Of a stretch of 64,000 nt of DNA, positions 7,789 through 15,822 are shown piece after piece. The stretch covers positions 4,092,001-4,156,000 of the forward strand of contig NZ_CP091244.1 in the NCBI RefSeq assembly GCF_021650935.1. Direction: 5' to 3'. The number at the start of each line of letters is the position of its first letter. Within the stretch, counting starts at the first letter, position 1. The notes under the pieces were generated by a model. The model saw nothing but the letters and a program-made list of their open reading frames with translations. It made no database searches and was not told the origin of the DNA. The translations under genes and the position numbers were made by a program. This DNA comes from Thiothrix winogradskyi (GTDB lineage: Bacteria > Pseudomonadota > Gammaproteobacteria > Thiotrichales > Thiotrichaceae).

Positions 7789-8802
7789 TCATGGCGACGC
7801 AAACCGTGAACGTTCCAATGCTTGTAGCTGCATACGCAAATGATCAGCCGCCCCGTAATGCTGTTCCCAGCAACTTAACCATTGCGCCACACTGAAGTTT
7901 TCTGCCCAACCGTGGGCAGCCGCACAGTCACGCATGGCGTTACGTACCTTTTGTGGGGAATCCGGTGGTTGTAATGCCTGCAACATACGCTTTTTGCTAC
8001 GCCAGCGCCGCCAATGCTTCCCCGCCAGCTTTACGCCAAACCCTAAGCCAGCCAACACTGCCAGCAGACTAAACACACCGCTGACACCACGCCATACCCA
8101 ACCCAGTACCCACGGGCGCGGCGGTGAATATTCAACCTGTTCCAAACGTCCCGTTGCGGGGTCAAACCAATGCCATTGCAAGGTCGGTAAATCCAGCGTG
8201 CCACTGCCCTGCGCCTTGAACGGAATACGATAATCCAACCGCTGTAGGGGCGGTTCACGAACCGCCCTGACGGTCGCCGGAAAAATCTCCACACCATGGG
8301 TGTTTTTTATCTGTTTGAGAATCGGCGGAAATTGTGCCGTGTTTACCGTATCGCTATGCAAACTGACATGCCAATACGCCAGATGCTGCGGTTGCAACAC
8401 GCCACTGGGTTCGATGTGGGATTCGATCATCACATTACCGACAGGAGTCGTGGGCGGCAAATACGGCGGCAGGGCTTGCACCTCCAGCGTTTGCAGCGGC
8501 GGTTGCCATTGCGCCGCATCGCGCCCGTTGAGGTTGTAGCGGATGACGGGAAACTGAAGGGTTTGTGTACCGGGGGTATGCGCGGACAATTGCCAGCTCA
8601 GGCGCAACACACGTTTACCATCAGCACCCGCTTCATTGGTGGCGGGCAAGGCTTGCACATCGACACTTTCGATGCGCGGCAAACTGGCTTCGAGCCTGGC
8701 GAAACGGTCGGTGGATTGCACTTCTACCGTAAGCGTGGTGCGTTCGCGCTGCCAGACTTGCGCGTCTTCCAGTTGGATTGTCCAAGGCAAATCGGCTACC
8801 AC
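7789..8802 (-). CDS. BatD-like protein (last gene of the Bat operon)
   Basis: 337 residues: beta-rich repeats in the first 230, one membrane helix (about 232-255, 'GVWRG..FSLLAVLAGLGFGV') and a basic cytosolic tail ending in a helical domain ('NAMRDCAAAHGW'). This is the outline of BatD/DUF-type partners of MoxR-VWA systems. It starts with GTG at 8802 and overlaps the VWA-TPR gene by 7 bases. Oddly, no signal peptide is encoded: the frame upstream of the GTG (reading 'PIQRITGSSA') gives none, although BatD proteins normally have one. A palindrome at 8244-8267 is read in frame as 'RAVREPPL', a peptide that recurs in YejF. Confidence 0.7.
   Translation of the reverse strand: MVADLPWTIQLEDAQVWQRERTTLTVEVQSTDRFARLEASLPRIESVDVQALPATNEAGADGKRVLRLSWQLSAHTPGTQTLQFPVIRYNLNGRDAAQWQPPLQTLEVQALPPYLPPTTPVGNVMIESHIEPSGVLQPQHLAYWHVSLHSDTVNTAQFPPILKQIKNTHGVEIFPATVRAVREPPLQRLDYRIPFKAQGSGTLDLPTLQWHWFDPATGRLEQVEYSPPRPWVLGWVWRGVSGVFSLLAVLAGLGFGVKLAGKHWRRWRSKKRMLQALQPPDSPQKVRNAMRDCAAAHGWAENFSVAQWLSCWEQHYGAADHLRMQLQALERSRFASP
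8244..8267. repeat. 24-bp GC palindrome inside batD
   Basis: GTAGGGGCGGTTCACGAACCGCCC contains the near-perfect palindrome GGGCGGTTC-N2-GAACCGCCC. The minus-strand gene reads through it as 'AVREPPL'. The same sequence lies at 37185-37212 in yejF. Confidence 0.8.
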
Positions 8803-10583
8803 GGCAGAACTCCCGGTAATGCGTTGGATTGGGTTTGGGGGGCGGGGTAGCCTTCTTCCACTTCAAACAAGCGTTTCCACAAGGCGGCGGGGTCGTCATT
8901 CAGTTGTTGCAAAGCAATGCGGGCATCGTCGAGCGATTGTTGGCTTTTACGCCAAGTTTGCGGGTCAGTTGCGCCAGTTTCGGCTAAGCGTGCCATGCCT
9001 TTGGCGACCAGTTGGTTGAAATCCGGGGGTAAATCGGGCGGTGGAGCGTTTACCGGTGCGTCTTTGCCTTCGCCTAGGGTGAGGGTGCTGGCTTGATCCC
9101 AATCGAGGGTATTGGTGTCGCGTTCGCGGCGTGCACCAGTACTCGCGTTGTCGGCGGCAGCGCGGTTGGCGGCGGCGAGGCGGCGTTCGAGTTCGGCTTG
9201 CAATTCGGCAGCGAGTTCGAGGTTTTGTTCGGTGGCAGGGTGTTCAGGGCGATAGGTGAGCGCATCACGGAACACGTGCGCGGCGGCAGCGTAATCGCCT
9301 TGTTGGAAATAGCTGTTGCCGAGGTTATGCAGGGCGCGAGCGCGTTCAGTGTCGTCGCGGGCGGCGAAGACGGCAGCGGTGAAATGTTGGGTGGCGGTGG
9401 CGTATTGTTCAGCGCGGTAGGCGGCAATGCCGTTGGTTAAATCGGTTTCAGCGGCTTGGGGCGGGTCGGAGAATGCGATTAGGAAGCAGAGGAAGAAAAT
9501 CCCCCTCAATCCCCCTTTTGCAAAGGGGGAGACCGGAGAATATCGCCCTTCTGGTTCCCCCCTTTGCAAAAGGGGGGTTAGGGGGGATTTTTTCCCCAGC
9601 GCAAAGAACATGACACCCATTGCCGCTAGTAACGTCCACACATACAACTCTCGCCACTGTTGCCCAGCTTCGGCTTGCGCTGGAAACGCTTGTGCAATCC
9701 CCTTGGTATACAGCCTTTGCCAATCGCTGGCATCGTCTTTCACCGCGCTGTACGCACCGCCCGCTTGCACTGTCAGGCTTTGTAGCAAGGTGCTATCGAG
9801 GCGTGAACGCACCGCTTGCCCGTCATGTTCCAACCATTTGCCGCCGGGGAGCGGGATGGCTTCGCCGTCTTCTGTGCCAACGCCAAGGCTGTAAAGTGGA
9901 ATGCCAGCCGTTTGCAAAATTTGCACACGGGTTTGCAAGGCAGCGTGTTGGTCGGCAGGAATATCGCCATCGGTAATCCACAGCACGGCGGCGGGCAATG
10001 CTTGTTCACGCGCCGCGAGTTCTTGCTGGGCAAAATCGAGCGCGACGGTGTGATCCGTACCCAACGTCGGTAACACCAACGTTTCCAGATGTTGCAGGTA
10101 AAAGCGCACGGCGTTGGTATCGTTGGTCAGCGGCGCGAACAGGTGCGGGCGTGCGCCATACACCACAATCCCCACGCGGCTTCCTTGGGCAAGGCTGAGG
10201 AGTTCGTGCAATTCCAGTGCGGCGCGTTGCAAACGGTTGGGGGCAAGGTCGGTGGCTTGCATCGAGCGCGAAATGTCCAGCACCACCAGCACGTCGAATT
10301 GGGCAGGGCGTAAATCATCGGGCTGGGTTTGCGGAATGCGCGGCCCGGCAAGGCTGATGGCGAATAATACCCATGCAATCGCCCACAGTGTTTGCGGTGA
10401 AAGCCACTTGCGCCAACTGTGTTGGCTGGCGGTCACTTGCACCCACGGCAACAAATGCGGATCGGCGTAAGTTTGCGCTTGGCGGCGTTGCTGGAAATAT
10501 CCCCATACTGCAAGCAGTAGCGGGAACAATGCCAGCAACAGCCACAAGGGTTCGCGCCAGTGTAAAGCTTGCCAGAACGTCAT
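8796..10583 (-). CDS. VWA-domain membrane protein fused to a TPR domain (BatB-BatC fusion)
   Basis: 595 residues from the ATG at 10583, which overlaps the batA stop as ATGA. Two N-terminal membrane helices are followed by a von Willebrand A domain with a MIDAS start 'VVLDISRSMQATD' near residue 100. After the TM near residue 315 comes a GC-rich repeat translated as 'PLTPLLQRGE...PFAKGG' (about 331-363). A TPR region follows ('RALHNLGNSYFQQGDYAAA', about 395-460), then an Ala-rich coil. In Bat operons BatB (VWA) and BatC (TPR) are often separate; here they are one chain. VWA proteins of this type are inner-membrane partners of MoxR AAA+ chaperones, linked to stress tolerance and complex maturation. 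Confidence 0.85.
   Translation of the reverse strand: MTFWQALHWREPLWLLLALFPLLLAVWGYFQQRRQAQTYADPHLLPWVQVTASQHSWRKWLSPQTLWAIAWVLFAISLAGPRIPQTQPDDLRPAQFDVLVVLDISRSMQATDLAPNRLQRAALELHELLSLAQGSRVGIVVYGARPHLFAPLTNDTNAVRFYLQHLETLVLPTLGTDHTVALDFAQQELAAREQALPAAVLWITDGDIPADQHAALQTRVQILQTAGIPLYSLGVGTEDGEAIPLPGGKWLEHDGQAVRSRLDSTLLQSLTVQAGGAYSAVKDDASDWQRLYTKGIAQAFPAQAEAGQQWRELYVWTLLAAMGVMFFALGKKSPLTPLLQRGEPEGRYSPVSPFAKGGLRGIFFLCFLIAFSDPPQAAETDLTNGIAAYRAEQYATATQHFTAAVFAARDDTERARALHNLGNSYFQQGDYAAAAHVFRDALTYRPEHPATEQNLELAAELQAELERRLAAANRAAADNASTGARRERDTNTLDWDQASTLTLGEGKDAPVNAPPPDLPPDFNQLVAKGMARLAETGATDPQTWRKSQQSLDDARIALQQLNDDPAALWKRLFEVEEGYPAPQTQSNALPGVLPW
9497..9591. repeat. 95-bp palindromic element read in frame within the VWA-TPR gene
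   Basis: Inverted arms: AAATCCCCCTCAATCCCCC.. at 9497 and ..GGGGGGTTAGGGGGGATTT at the right end, with TTTTGCAAAGGGGG / CCCCCCTTTGCAAAAGG inner pairs. It encodes residues ~331-363, between the last VWA-side membrane helix and the TPR region. Confidence 0.8.
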
Positions 10584-11602
10584 GCGTTTGCCCGCCGTTG
10601 CCAGAGTTGCCACAACATCAACGGCAATAAACCAGCGAGTAGTAGCCAGTGGTACAGGGGTTGCTGTTCGTAGCGCGGGGTTTGTTCCGCTGCATTTTGG
10701 TGTTGGCGGGTAATGTCAGCAAGGGCTTGTTCCACCGCTTGCGCATCACCAGCTTGGTAGGTTTTCGCGCCTGTGCGTTCTGACAAGGTTTGTAACAGAG
10801 CAAGGTTGACGGGTTGGTAGGCTAAGCCGCCAGTGTCGCCTGCCATCGTGGCGGCGGTGGAGCCAATCGCGATGGTGTACAGTGGAATCTTGCTTTCGGC
10901 AGCTAGGGCTGCGGCGGCTTCGGGGTCTACGCGCCCGATGGATTCGTCGGCATCGGTGAATAGCACGAAAATGGGTTTGCGTTGCGGTTGTTTGCCCGCT
11001 TCTTTGAGGGCGAGGGTGATGGCATCGCCAACGGCACTGACACGCCCTGCCAAGGTTGGGGTGAGGCGTTGCAGTTGGCGTTGTACTAGCGTCGGGTCGC
11101 GGGTGAGCGGCACGAGCAGGTAGGGGTTTTCGGCGAACACAATCATGCCGAGGCGTTCGCCTTGCAGACGGTTGGCGAAATCGTGCAGCAGGGTTTTGAG
11201 GACTTCCATGCGGCTGCGTTTTTGTCCGTCGAGAGTGTAGTCGGTGAGGGTCATGCTGATGGATACGTCTACCAGTAGCAGGATGTCGCGTTCGGGCGGC
11301 AGGTCGGGGAGTTTTGCGCCGCGTTGCACCGGTTGGGCGATGGCGACGGTTAGGCAGAGCCATAGCCATGTGAAAAGGGCGTGTTGGAGGTGGCGTTGCC
11401 ATTGGGGTTCGGGAGTTGTGGGTAGCAAGTGGGCTAGAGGATGAAGAAAGACCCCGCTTCCCGTGTTCCCTTCGACTTCGCTCAGGGAACGCTGTGTCCG
11501 TTGGCTGCGGTGGCTGAGCGGAGTCGAAGCCAGCGAAGTCGAAGCCAACAGTAGCAGTACAGGTATTAATGCCAGATACGGGGTGAGCCAGTCGATGTTC
11601 AT
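10580..11602 (-). CDS. BatA-like VWA-domain membrane protein
   Basis: 340 residues. An N-terminal membrane helix and another near 80-95 are followed by a VWA domain with MIDAS residues 'LLVDVSISMTLTDY' (DxSxS) and 'LFTDADES'. The C-terminus has a helix 'YHWLLLAGLLPLMLWQLW', so the VWA domain lies in a membrane-anchored loop. It overlaps both neighbours by 4 bases (ATGA), the usual sign of tight translational coupling. Residues ~19-45 are encoded by an inserted palindromic element (11468-11547), which stretches the link between the first helix and the rest of the membrane anchor compared with normal BatA. Confidence 0.87.
   Translation of the reverse strand: MNIDWLTPYLALIPVLLLLASTSLASTPLSHRSQRTQRSLSEVEGNTGSGVFLHPLAHLLPTTPEPQWQRHLQHALFTWLWLCLTVAIAQPVQRGAKLPDLPPERDILLLVDVSISMTLTDYTLDGQKRSRMEVLKTLLHDFANRLQGERLGMIVFAENPYLLVPLTRDPTLVQRQLQRLTPTLAGRVSAVGDAITLALKEAGKQPQRKPIFVLFTDADESIGRVDPEAAAALAAESKIPLYTIAIGSTAATMAGDTGGLAYQPVNLALLQTLSERTGAKTYQAGDAQAVEQALADITRQHQNAAEQTPRYEQQPLYHWLLLAGLLPLMLWQLWQRRANA
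11468..11547. repeat. Palindromic element of the TTCGACTTCGCTCAG family inside batA
   Basis: CCCTTCGACTTCGCTCAGGG (11468-11487) is mirrored by GGCTGAGCGGAGTCGAAGCC (11512-11531), with a further AGCGAAGTCGAAGCC copy. It is read in frame by batA. Relatives lie at 39917, 42317, 43939 and 44428. Confidence 0.75.
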
Positions 11603-11961
11603 CGGGCTTGTTCCAGCAGGGCGCGGGCTTCGCGTTTGAGGGTGGCGAAGGTTCCGGGGGTGCAGGGTGTTGGGGCGAAGCGGGCGTGGTCGAGTTGAGA
11701 AAGAAACCCCTCCCCAGCCCTCCCCTTATCAGGGAAGGGAGCAAGAGCTTCGCGCATTATCGCAACCAGTTGCGGCAGATTGGCAGGATCATCCGGTAGC
11801 TTTGCAAGCTTGTGCGAAGCCATCGCCACAGGGCTTTGGCGTTTGCGCCAGTACCAGAATACGCCAGCCAGCAATAAACAGATGACGAATGCGATCAGCC
11901 ACCACACCATCATGGGCAACGCTTCGGGTGGTAATTCGAGGTCGTGCAAACTGGTATTCAT
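11599..11961 (-). CDS. DUF4381-type small membrane protein of the Bat operon
   Basis: 120 residues from the ATG at 11961, which overlaps the DUF58 stop (ATGA); a longer frame to 12042 lies inside the DUF58 gene. The start 'LHDLELPPEA' and the single membrane helix 'VWWLIAFVICLLLAGVFWYWRKR' (about 20-42) are typical of DUF4381 proteins, which sit between DUF58 and the VWA genes in MoxR operons. The cytosolic tail ends in 'PGTFATLKREARALLEQ'. Residues ~73-87 ('PFPDKGRAGEGF') come from half of a GC-rich palindromic repeat (11700-11742), so this copy is locally altered but still open. Confidence 0.82.
   Translation of the reverse strand: MNTSLHDLELPPEALPMMVWWLIAFVICLLLAGVFWYWRKRQSPVAMASHKLAKLPDDPANLPQLVAIMREALAPFPDKGRAGEGFLSQLDHARFAPTPCTPGTFATLKREARALLEQAR
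11700..11742. repeat. Half copy of the CCCCTTATCAGGG element inside the DUF4381 gene
   Basis: Reads GAAACCCCTCCCCAGCCC then CTCCCCTTATCAGGGAAGGG. It matches the left arm of the elements at 15029, 27480 and 44325; the right arm is missing. The gene uses the same translation frame ('PDKGRAGEG') as the right arms in the MFS and hrpB genes. Confidence 0.75.
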
Positions 11962-12872
11962 GTGCCCATCCCATGCGGTAATGGTACTGCCAATTCGGGT
12001 GCATCCACGTCTGTCAGCAGTTGCGAGTAATGGCAGCCCCAACCGCGCAGGCGTTGCGCTTGCCCTTCGTGCAATGCCGCTGCTTGCTGGCGAAACTGTT
12101 CACGCAATAGCGGATCAGCCAGATTGACACGGTGGGTAACACCATCCAGCCCTTGCAGATTTAAACGTCCGGCGGCGGGTAATTCGCATTCGGCACTGTC
12201 CAGCACTTGCACGGTGAACAGCGGGTGATGCTGGAGGAGTTGCAGGATGTGTGCCTCACAAGCCGCGTCCAGATCGAAAAAATCACTCAGTAAATAAACG
12301 TGTGTGCCGCGTACCAGTTGCGCATTGATGAGCGGCAAAATACTTGCCAAGGCAGGTTCATCCGTCGACGGCAACGGTGGGCACGTTGCCGCGCACTGGT
12401 GCACGAATTCCCACACGGCGTGGGTATCGGTGGAGGCGGGAAACCAATGCGGTTGCAGTTCCAAGATTACGCCGGAAACTGCCCAACCTTGTTGCGTGGC
12501 AGCAAAAGCGGCGAGCGCCGCAACACGGGCAGCTTGCGCGGCTTTGAGGCGTACCCGCGTGCCGAAACGCATGGCTTTGCGCCGATCCAGCAGGATGAAA
12601 ATGGCGGGGCGGCGTTCTTCACGGAATTGTTTGACGTGCGGTTTGCCGGTGCGGGCGGTGACGCTCCAGTGCATAAAGCGCGGTTCGTCGCCGGGTTGGT
12701 AGGGGCGGCTTTCCGCGTAATCCAGCCCTGCACCGCGATAACGCGAAGCTACGTCACCGGCTTGGCGTTGTTCCAGCAGGTTTTGTAGGGAAACGTCAGC
12801 AGCGGCACTGCGGGCGCGTTGGTAGAGGGCTTGCAGTTCGGGTTCGGTGAGGAGGGGCATAACGGTTGGCAT
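11958..12872 (-). CDS. DUF58 domain protein (Bat/MoxR operon)
   Basis: 304 residues with the DUF58 signature 'SRPYQPGDEPRFMHW' near residue 58 and a VWA-like fold after it ('IFILLDRRKAM', 'VYLLSDFFD'). DUF58 proteins occur with MoxR ATPases and VWA proteins; the exact biochemical role is not established. The ATG at 12872 shares its last base with the mazF stop (TGATG), so it is translated directly after the toxin gene; a TTG one codon further up is possible. The 3' end overlaps the DUF4381 gene by 4 bases. No membrane helix is evident. Confidence 0.88.
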   Translation of the reverse strand: MPTVMPLLTEPELQALYQRARSAAADVSLQNLLEQRQAGDVASRYRGAGLDYAESRPYQPGDEPRFMHWSVTARTGKPHVKQFREERRPAIFILLDRRKAMRFGTRVRLKAAQAARVAALAAFAATQQGWAVSGVILELQPHWFPASTDTHAVWEFVHQCAATCPPLPSTDEPALASILPLINAQLVRGTHVYLLSDFFDLDAACEAHILQLLQHHPLFTVQVLDSAECELPAAGRLNLQGLDGVTHRVNLADPLLREQFRQQAAALHEGQAQRLRGWGCHYSQLLTDVDAPELAVPLPHGMGT

Positions 12873-13201
12873 CAAAACCCGTCAAAACTATTCAAGCTCA
12901 ACGCAAAGCTGACAGCCTGATCAACTTCCGCCAGTTTGTGCACAGAAAGCGTGGTAATCAAAGCGCCCAACTTGCCTTTCTGCACTGTCTGAATGTGGTC
13001 GAAATTGATGGCACATTCTCGCGGCATACCATCCTGCACGGTCAATGCCACTTCGCTGGGAATGTCGCGGATCGTGGTGGTAATCGGCGCGATAGTCACC
13101 TCACCCAAATACGGGATAATGTCAGAACGCAGCAAAATCATTACTGGGCGACGTTTATCCGGCTCTTTGAACGTGTACCAACGAATTTCACCACGCTTCA
13201 T
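12872..13201 (-). CDS. mazF: MazF/PemK-family mRNA interferase toxin
   Basis: 109 residues with the MazF/PemK outline: 'MKRGEIRWYTF' start, 'DKRRPVMILLRSD' strand-loop, 'VTIAPITTTIRDIPSEVAL' and 'CAINFDHIQTVQKGKLG'. Family toxins cut mRNA at short sequences. The start overlaps the antitoxin stop by 4 bases (ATGA). The stop overlaps the DUF58 start by 1 base (TGATG), so this toxin-antitoxin module is fully embedded in the MoxR-Bat operon rather than being a separate unit. Confidence 0.92.
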   Translation of the reverse strand: MKRGEIRWYTFKEPDKRRPVMILLRSDIIPYLGEVTIAPITTTIRDIPSEVALTVQDGMPRECAINFDHIQTVQKGKLGALITTLSVHKLAEVDQAVSFALSLNSFDGF

Positions 13202-13431
13202 TCATCACCCCACGCTTGTTCTTCTTCCCACACTGAAAATTCGTCGGGGGCAACAGGGTGACGCAAGTAGCCAGCACGGTGTTTTTCTACCAATTTGCGT
13301 TGATGGTAGACCGCAATTGCCATCCGCAAGGCTTCGCGGGTGAAGGCGGAGCGGTTGGTGTGGCTTTCCTGAACAACCTGATCGAGTTCAGCCACCAGAT
13401 CGTCATCGAGGGTCATTTGCAAGGTTCGCAT
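13198..13431 (-). CDS. Ribbon-helix-helix antitoxin (MazE/CopG type)
   Basis: 77 residues from the ATG at 13431, chosen because GGAAA lies 6 bases upstream; the ATG at 13443 has no site. The N-terminus 'MRTLQMTLDDDLVAELDQVV' is an RHH strand-helix, followed by 'NRSAFTREALRMAI', the second helix. The acidic Trp-rich tail 'DEFSVWEEEQAWGDE' is the likely toxin-binding arm. It overlaps mazF by 4 bases. RHH antitoxins bind their own operator as dimers, but this one sits inside a longer operon, so autoregulation could affect the downstream Bat genes. Confidence 0.88.
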   Translation of the reverse strand: MRTLQMTLDDDLVAELDQVVQESHTNRSAFTREALRMAIAVYHQRKLVEKHRAGYLRHPVAPDEFSVWEEEQAWGDE

Positions 13432-13473
13432 AGTGGTTTCCATGTGGATGATTATAGCTATATTAGCATGGAT

Positions 13474-14436
13474 TCACGGAATCGCCACCCCTTCCAACAC
13501 CTTACGCACCACCGCATTCGCATCCACACCCGCTGCCCGTGCCGCATACCCCAACACCAGCCGATGGCGCAATACATCCGGCGCAATCTCCAAAATATCA
13601 TCCGGCACGACGTATTCCCTGCCACGCAAATACGCCAGCGCACTGCTGGCTCGCAGCAACGCAATCGACGCACGCGGCGATGCACCCACCTGCAAATACT
13701 CTGCCCATGCTGCATCAAACTGCCCCAAGTCGCGGGTAGCCCCGACCAGCGCAACAATGTACCGTTCCAGTTCCGGCGCAACATGCACTTCCGCCACTTC
13801 GCGTCGAGCTTGCAGGACTTGCTGCGGGTGTAAGGGTGAATGCAGCACGGGTTTATCCGCGCCGTAATGCCGCGCCCGATCGCGTTGCAAAATCAGCAAT
13901 TCGTCGTCAGCCGTTGGGTATTGCAGCACCACGTGCAGCAAAAAGCGGTCGAGTTGCGCTTCGGGCAAGGGGTATGTGCCGCTTTGTTCCAGCGGGTTTT
14001 GCGTCGCCATTACGATGAACAGTTCGGGCAAGGGGCGAGTCACGCCGCCGACGGTGATCTGGTGTTCCTGCATGGCTTCGAGCAGCGCGGATTGCACTTT
14101 GGGCGGAGCGCGGTTGATCTCATCCGCCAGCACAATTTCGTGGAATAACGGCCCCGGTATGAAGCGAAATGTGCCGTGTTGCGGCTCGAAAATATCCGTG
14201 CCGGTCAAATCCCCCGGCATCAAATCCGGCGTGAATTGGATGCGTTGGAAGCTGGCGTGGACACCGCTGGCGAGCGTGGTGACAGCGGTGGTTTTTGCCA
14301 GACCGGGCAGGCTTTCCAGCAGGATATGCCCGCCAGTGAGCAGTGCAATCATTAGGCGGTCGAGCAAGGCGGATTGCCCCACGATCACTTGTTCGAGGTG
14401 GGAACGCAGTTGCAGGAATTCGGTTTGGGTTTGCAT
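13474..14436 (-). CDS. MoxR-family AAA+ ATPase
   Basis: 320 residues: Walker A 'ESLPGLAKTTAV' near 40, Walker B 'VLADEINRAPPKVQ' near 108, sensor 1 'FIVMATQNP' near 140, and the sensor 2/lid region 'ASPRASIALLRAS' near 260. MoxR ATPases act as chaperones with VWA proteins. The start has AAGGAGT 6 bases upstream; this lies inside the end of the MFS gene, whose stop is only 3 bases away. The order MoxR, (toxin pair), DUF58, DUF4381, VWA, VWA-TPR, BatD on one strand with overlapping ends indicates a single transcript. Confidence 0.93.
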   Translation of the reverse strand: MQTQTEFLQLRSHLEQVIVGQSALLDRLMIALLTGGHILLESLPGLAKTTAVTTLASGVHASFQRIQFTPDLMPGDLTGTDIFEPQHGTFRFIPGPLFHEIVLADEINRAPPKVQSALLEAMQEHQITVGGVTRPLPELFIVMATQNPLEQSGTYPLPEAQLDRFLLHVVLQYPTADDELLILQRDRARHYGADKPVLHSPLHPQQVLQARREVAEVHVAPELERYIVALVGATRDLGQFDAAWAEYLQVGASPRASIALLRASSALAYLRGREYVVPDDILEIAPDVLRHRLVLGYAARAAGVDANAVVRKVLEGVAIP

Positions 14437-14439
14437 GGG

Positions 14440-15738
14440 TTACTCCTTGGTGAATGCCAACGCAACCCACGCGCCGGAGAGCAACATCGCTACCCCGACC
14501 AGCCAGAAGGTTACATCCAAGCCTTGCGCCCATTGTGCCAGCAAGCCCATGCTCAGCGCACCTACCGCGTACCCGAAGTCACGCCAGAAACGGTATACAC
14601 CAAGCAAGGTGCTGCGTTGTGCGGGTGGGCTAACGTCGGCGACTGCCGCGCCAAGCGTGGGATAAAGCATCGCCATGCCGAAACCGATTAGACCTGCTTC
14701 CAGCGTCCACAGCCATACCGATTCCGTGAGTACCAGCAACAATACGCCGATACCGCATAGCCACATGCCGCCGACAATCAAAGGTTTTCGCCCGAAACGG
14801 TCGGAGGCGGGACCGGTGATCAGTTGACTTGCGCCCCATACCAGCGCGTAGATGCCGATGATAGAACTAGCTTGCACGAGGGTGAGGTTTTGTGAGACGA
14901 ACCAGACGGGAAGGATGATCCATACCAGTGCGTCGGTGAATTTTTCTACCAATCCAGCTTGGTTTAGGGCTAATAGATTGCGGTTTTGCCAACTGGCGTA
15001 GAGGAAGGCTTGACCTAGTGAGGGTGAAGAAACCCCTCCCAGCCTCCCCTTATCAGGGGAGGAGCGAAGAGAGTGATCCGTTTCTTGTCCCTCCCCTGAT
15101 AAGGGGAGGTTAGGAGGGGTTTCTTTCACATGAGCCAATGCCCACGGTCGTGTTTCCTTCACCACAAGAACCGCCAGCACCAAGCCCAGCACAATCACCG
15201 TTGTGCCAAATAGAAACAAGCCCAACCGTGCGCCATAAACATCCACCAACCACGCAGTAACCACACCCGCCAGCGCAACTGCCGCATAACCAGAAAACTC
15301 ATTCAGCCCATTGACCAGCCCTTTCTGGTTCAGGTGGGTCATGTCAAGTTTGCTGTTCAAGGTCATCGACCAACACAAGCCTTGGTTAATGCCAAGCAAG
15401 GCGGTGGCGGCAACGACCCAACCCCAATTCGGTGCGTAAAGTAGCAAAAACGGAATCGGCAACGCCGCAATCCACCCCGTAATCAAAACCCGCTTGCGCC
15501 CGAAACGATCAGAAAACCGCCCCGCAAACAGGTTCATCACCGCTTTGACCGCGCCGAATACCACCACAAACGTGGTCAGCAAAAAGAACTGTTGCCCGCC
15601 CAATCCAAATTCAGTTTCCGCCAAGCCGGGGACGACAGTGCGCGTCATGCCGATGGTTAAACCGACCAGAAACACTTGCAGGAGCTGGTGCAAGATTTGC
15701 GCGAGATTGGCGTGGATACCGTGTTGCAACGTGGGCAT
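14440..15738 (-). CDS. MFS transporter with an in-frame repeat insertion in the central loop
   Basis: 432 residues with 12 expected membrane helices in two halves. The MFS loop signatures are 'GRFSDRFGRKRVL' (loop 2-3) and 'GPASDRFGRKPL' (loop 8-9). The central cytosolic loop between helices 6 and 7 contains about 32 residues (206-237, beginning 'KETPPNLPLSGEG') encoded by a 95-bp palindromic element; the frame is kept. The loop is a tolerant site, so the transporter may still work. The substrate is not evident. It is divergent from an ArsR-rhodanese regulator with a dyad between them, which suggests control by that regulator and a sulfur- or thiol-related substrate. It ends 3 bases before moxR. 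Confidence 0.88.
   Translation of the reverse strand: MPTLQHGIHANLAQILHQLLQVFLVGLTIGMTRTVVPGLAETEFGLGGQQFFLLTTFVVVFGAVKAVMNLFAGRFSDRFGRKRVLITGWIAALPIPFLLLYAPNWGWVVAATALLGINQGLCWSMTLNSKLDMTHLNQKGLVNGLNEFSGYAAVALAGVVTAWLVDVYGARLGLFLFGTTVIVLGLVLAVLVVKETRPWALAHVKETPPNLPLSGEGQETDHSLRSSPDKGRLGGVSSPSLGQAFLYASWQNRNLLALNQAGLVEKFTDALVWIILPVWFVSQNLTLVQASSIIGIYALVWGASQLITGPASDRFGRKPLIVGGMWLCGIGVLLLVLTESVWLWTLEAGLIGFGMAMLYPTLGAAVADVSPPAQRSTLLGVYRFWRDFGYAVGALSMGLLAQWAQGLDVTFWLVGVAMLLSGAWVALAFTKE
15029..15123. repeat. 95-bp palindromic element inside the MFS gene
   Basis: The left arm GAAACCCCTCCCAGCC.. CTCCCCTTATCAGGGGAGG and right arm CCTCCCCTGATAAGGGGAGG..AGGAGGGGTTTC pair end to end. It has exactly the same length as the copy in hrpB (27480-27574), with a different centre. 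Confidence 0.88.
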
Positions 15739-15790
15739 GAAAACAACCTGTGGTGGAAACAGCTTGCAGGATACGCATTGTCATGCAATC

Positions 15791-15810
15791 ATTCAAGTTA
15801 TCAATTGAAT
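15791..15810. promoter_or_regulatory. Dyad between the MFS and ArsR-rhodanese genes, likely ArsR operator
   Basis: ATTCAAGTTATCAATTGAAT is an AT-rich imperfect palindrome (ATTCAA outer arms perfect, 16 of 20 positions symmetrical). It starts 13 bases upstream of the ArsR-family start and sits in the divergent intergenic space, the typical place for an ArsR-type operator. Binding is inferred. Confidence 0.6.
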
Positions 15811-15822
15811 GAGAAGACCCTG

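Noticed and set aside
10746..11744. A 332-codon minus-strand frame rich in Pro and Arg in the Bat region
   Set aside because: It is a shifted frame over batA and the DUF4381 gene, which have clear motifs and overlapping starts.
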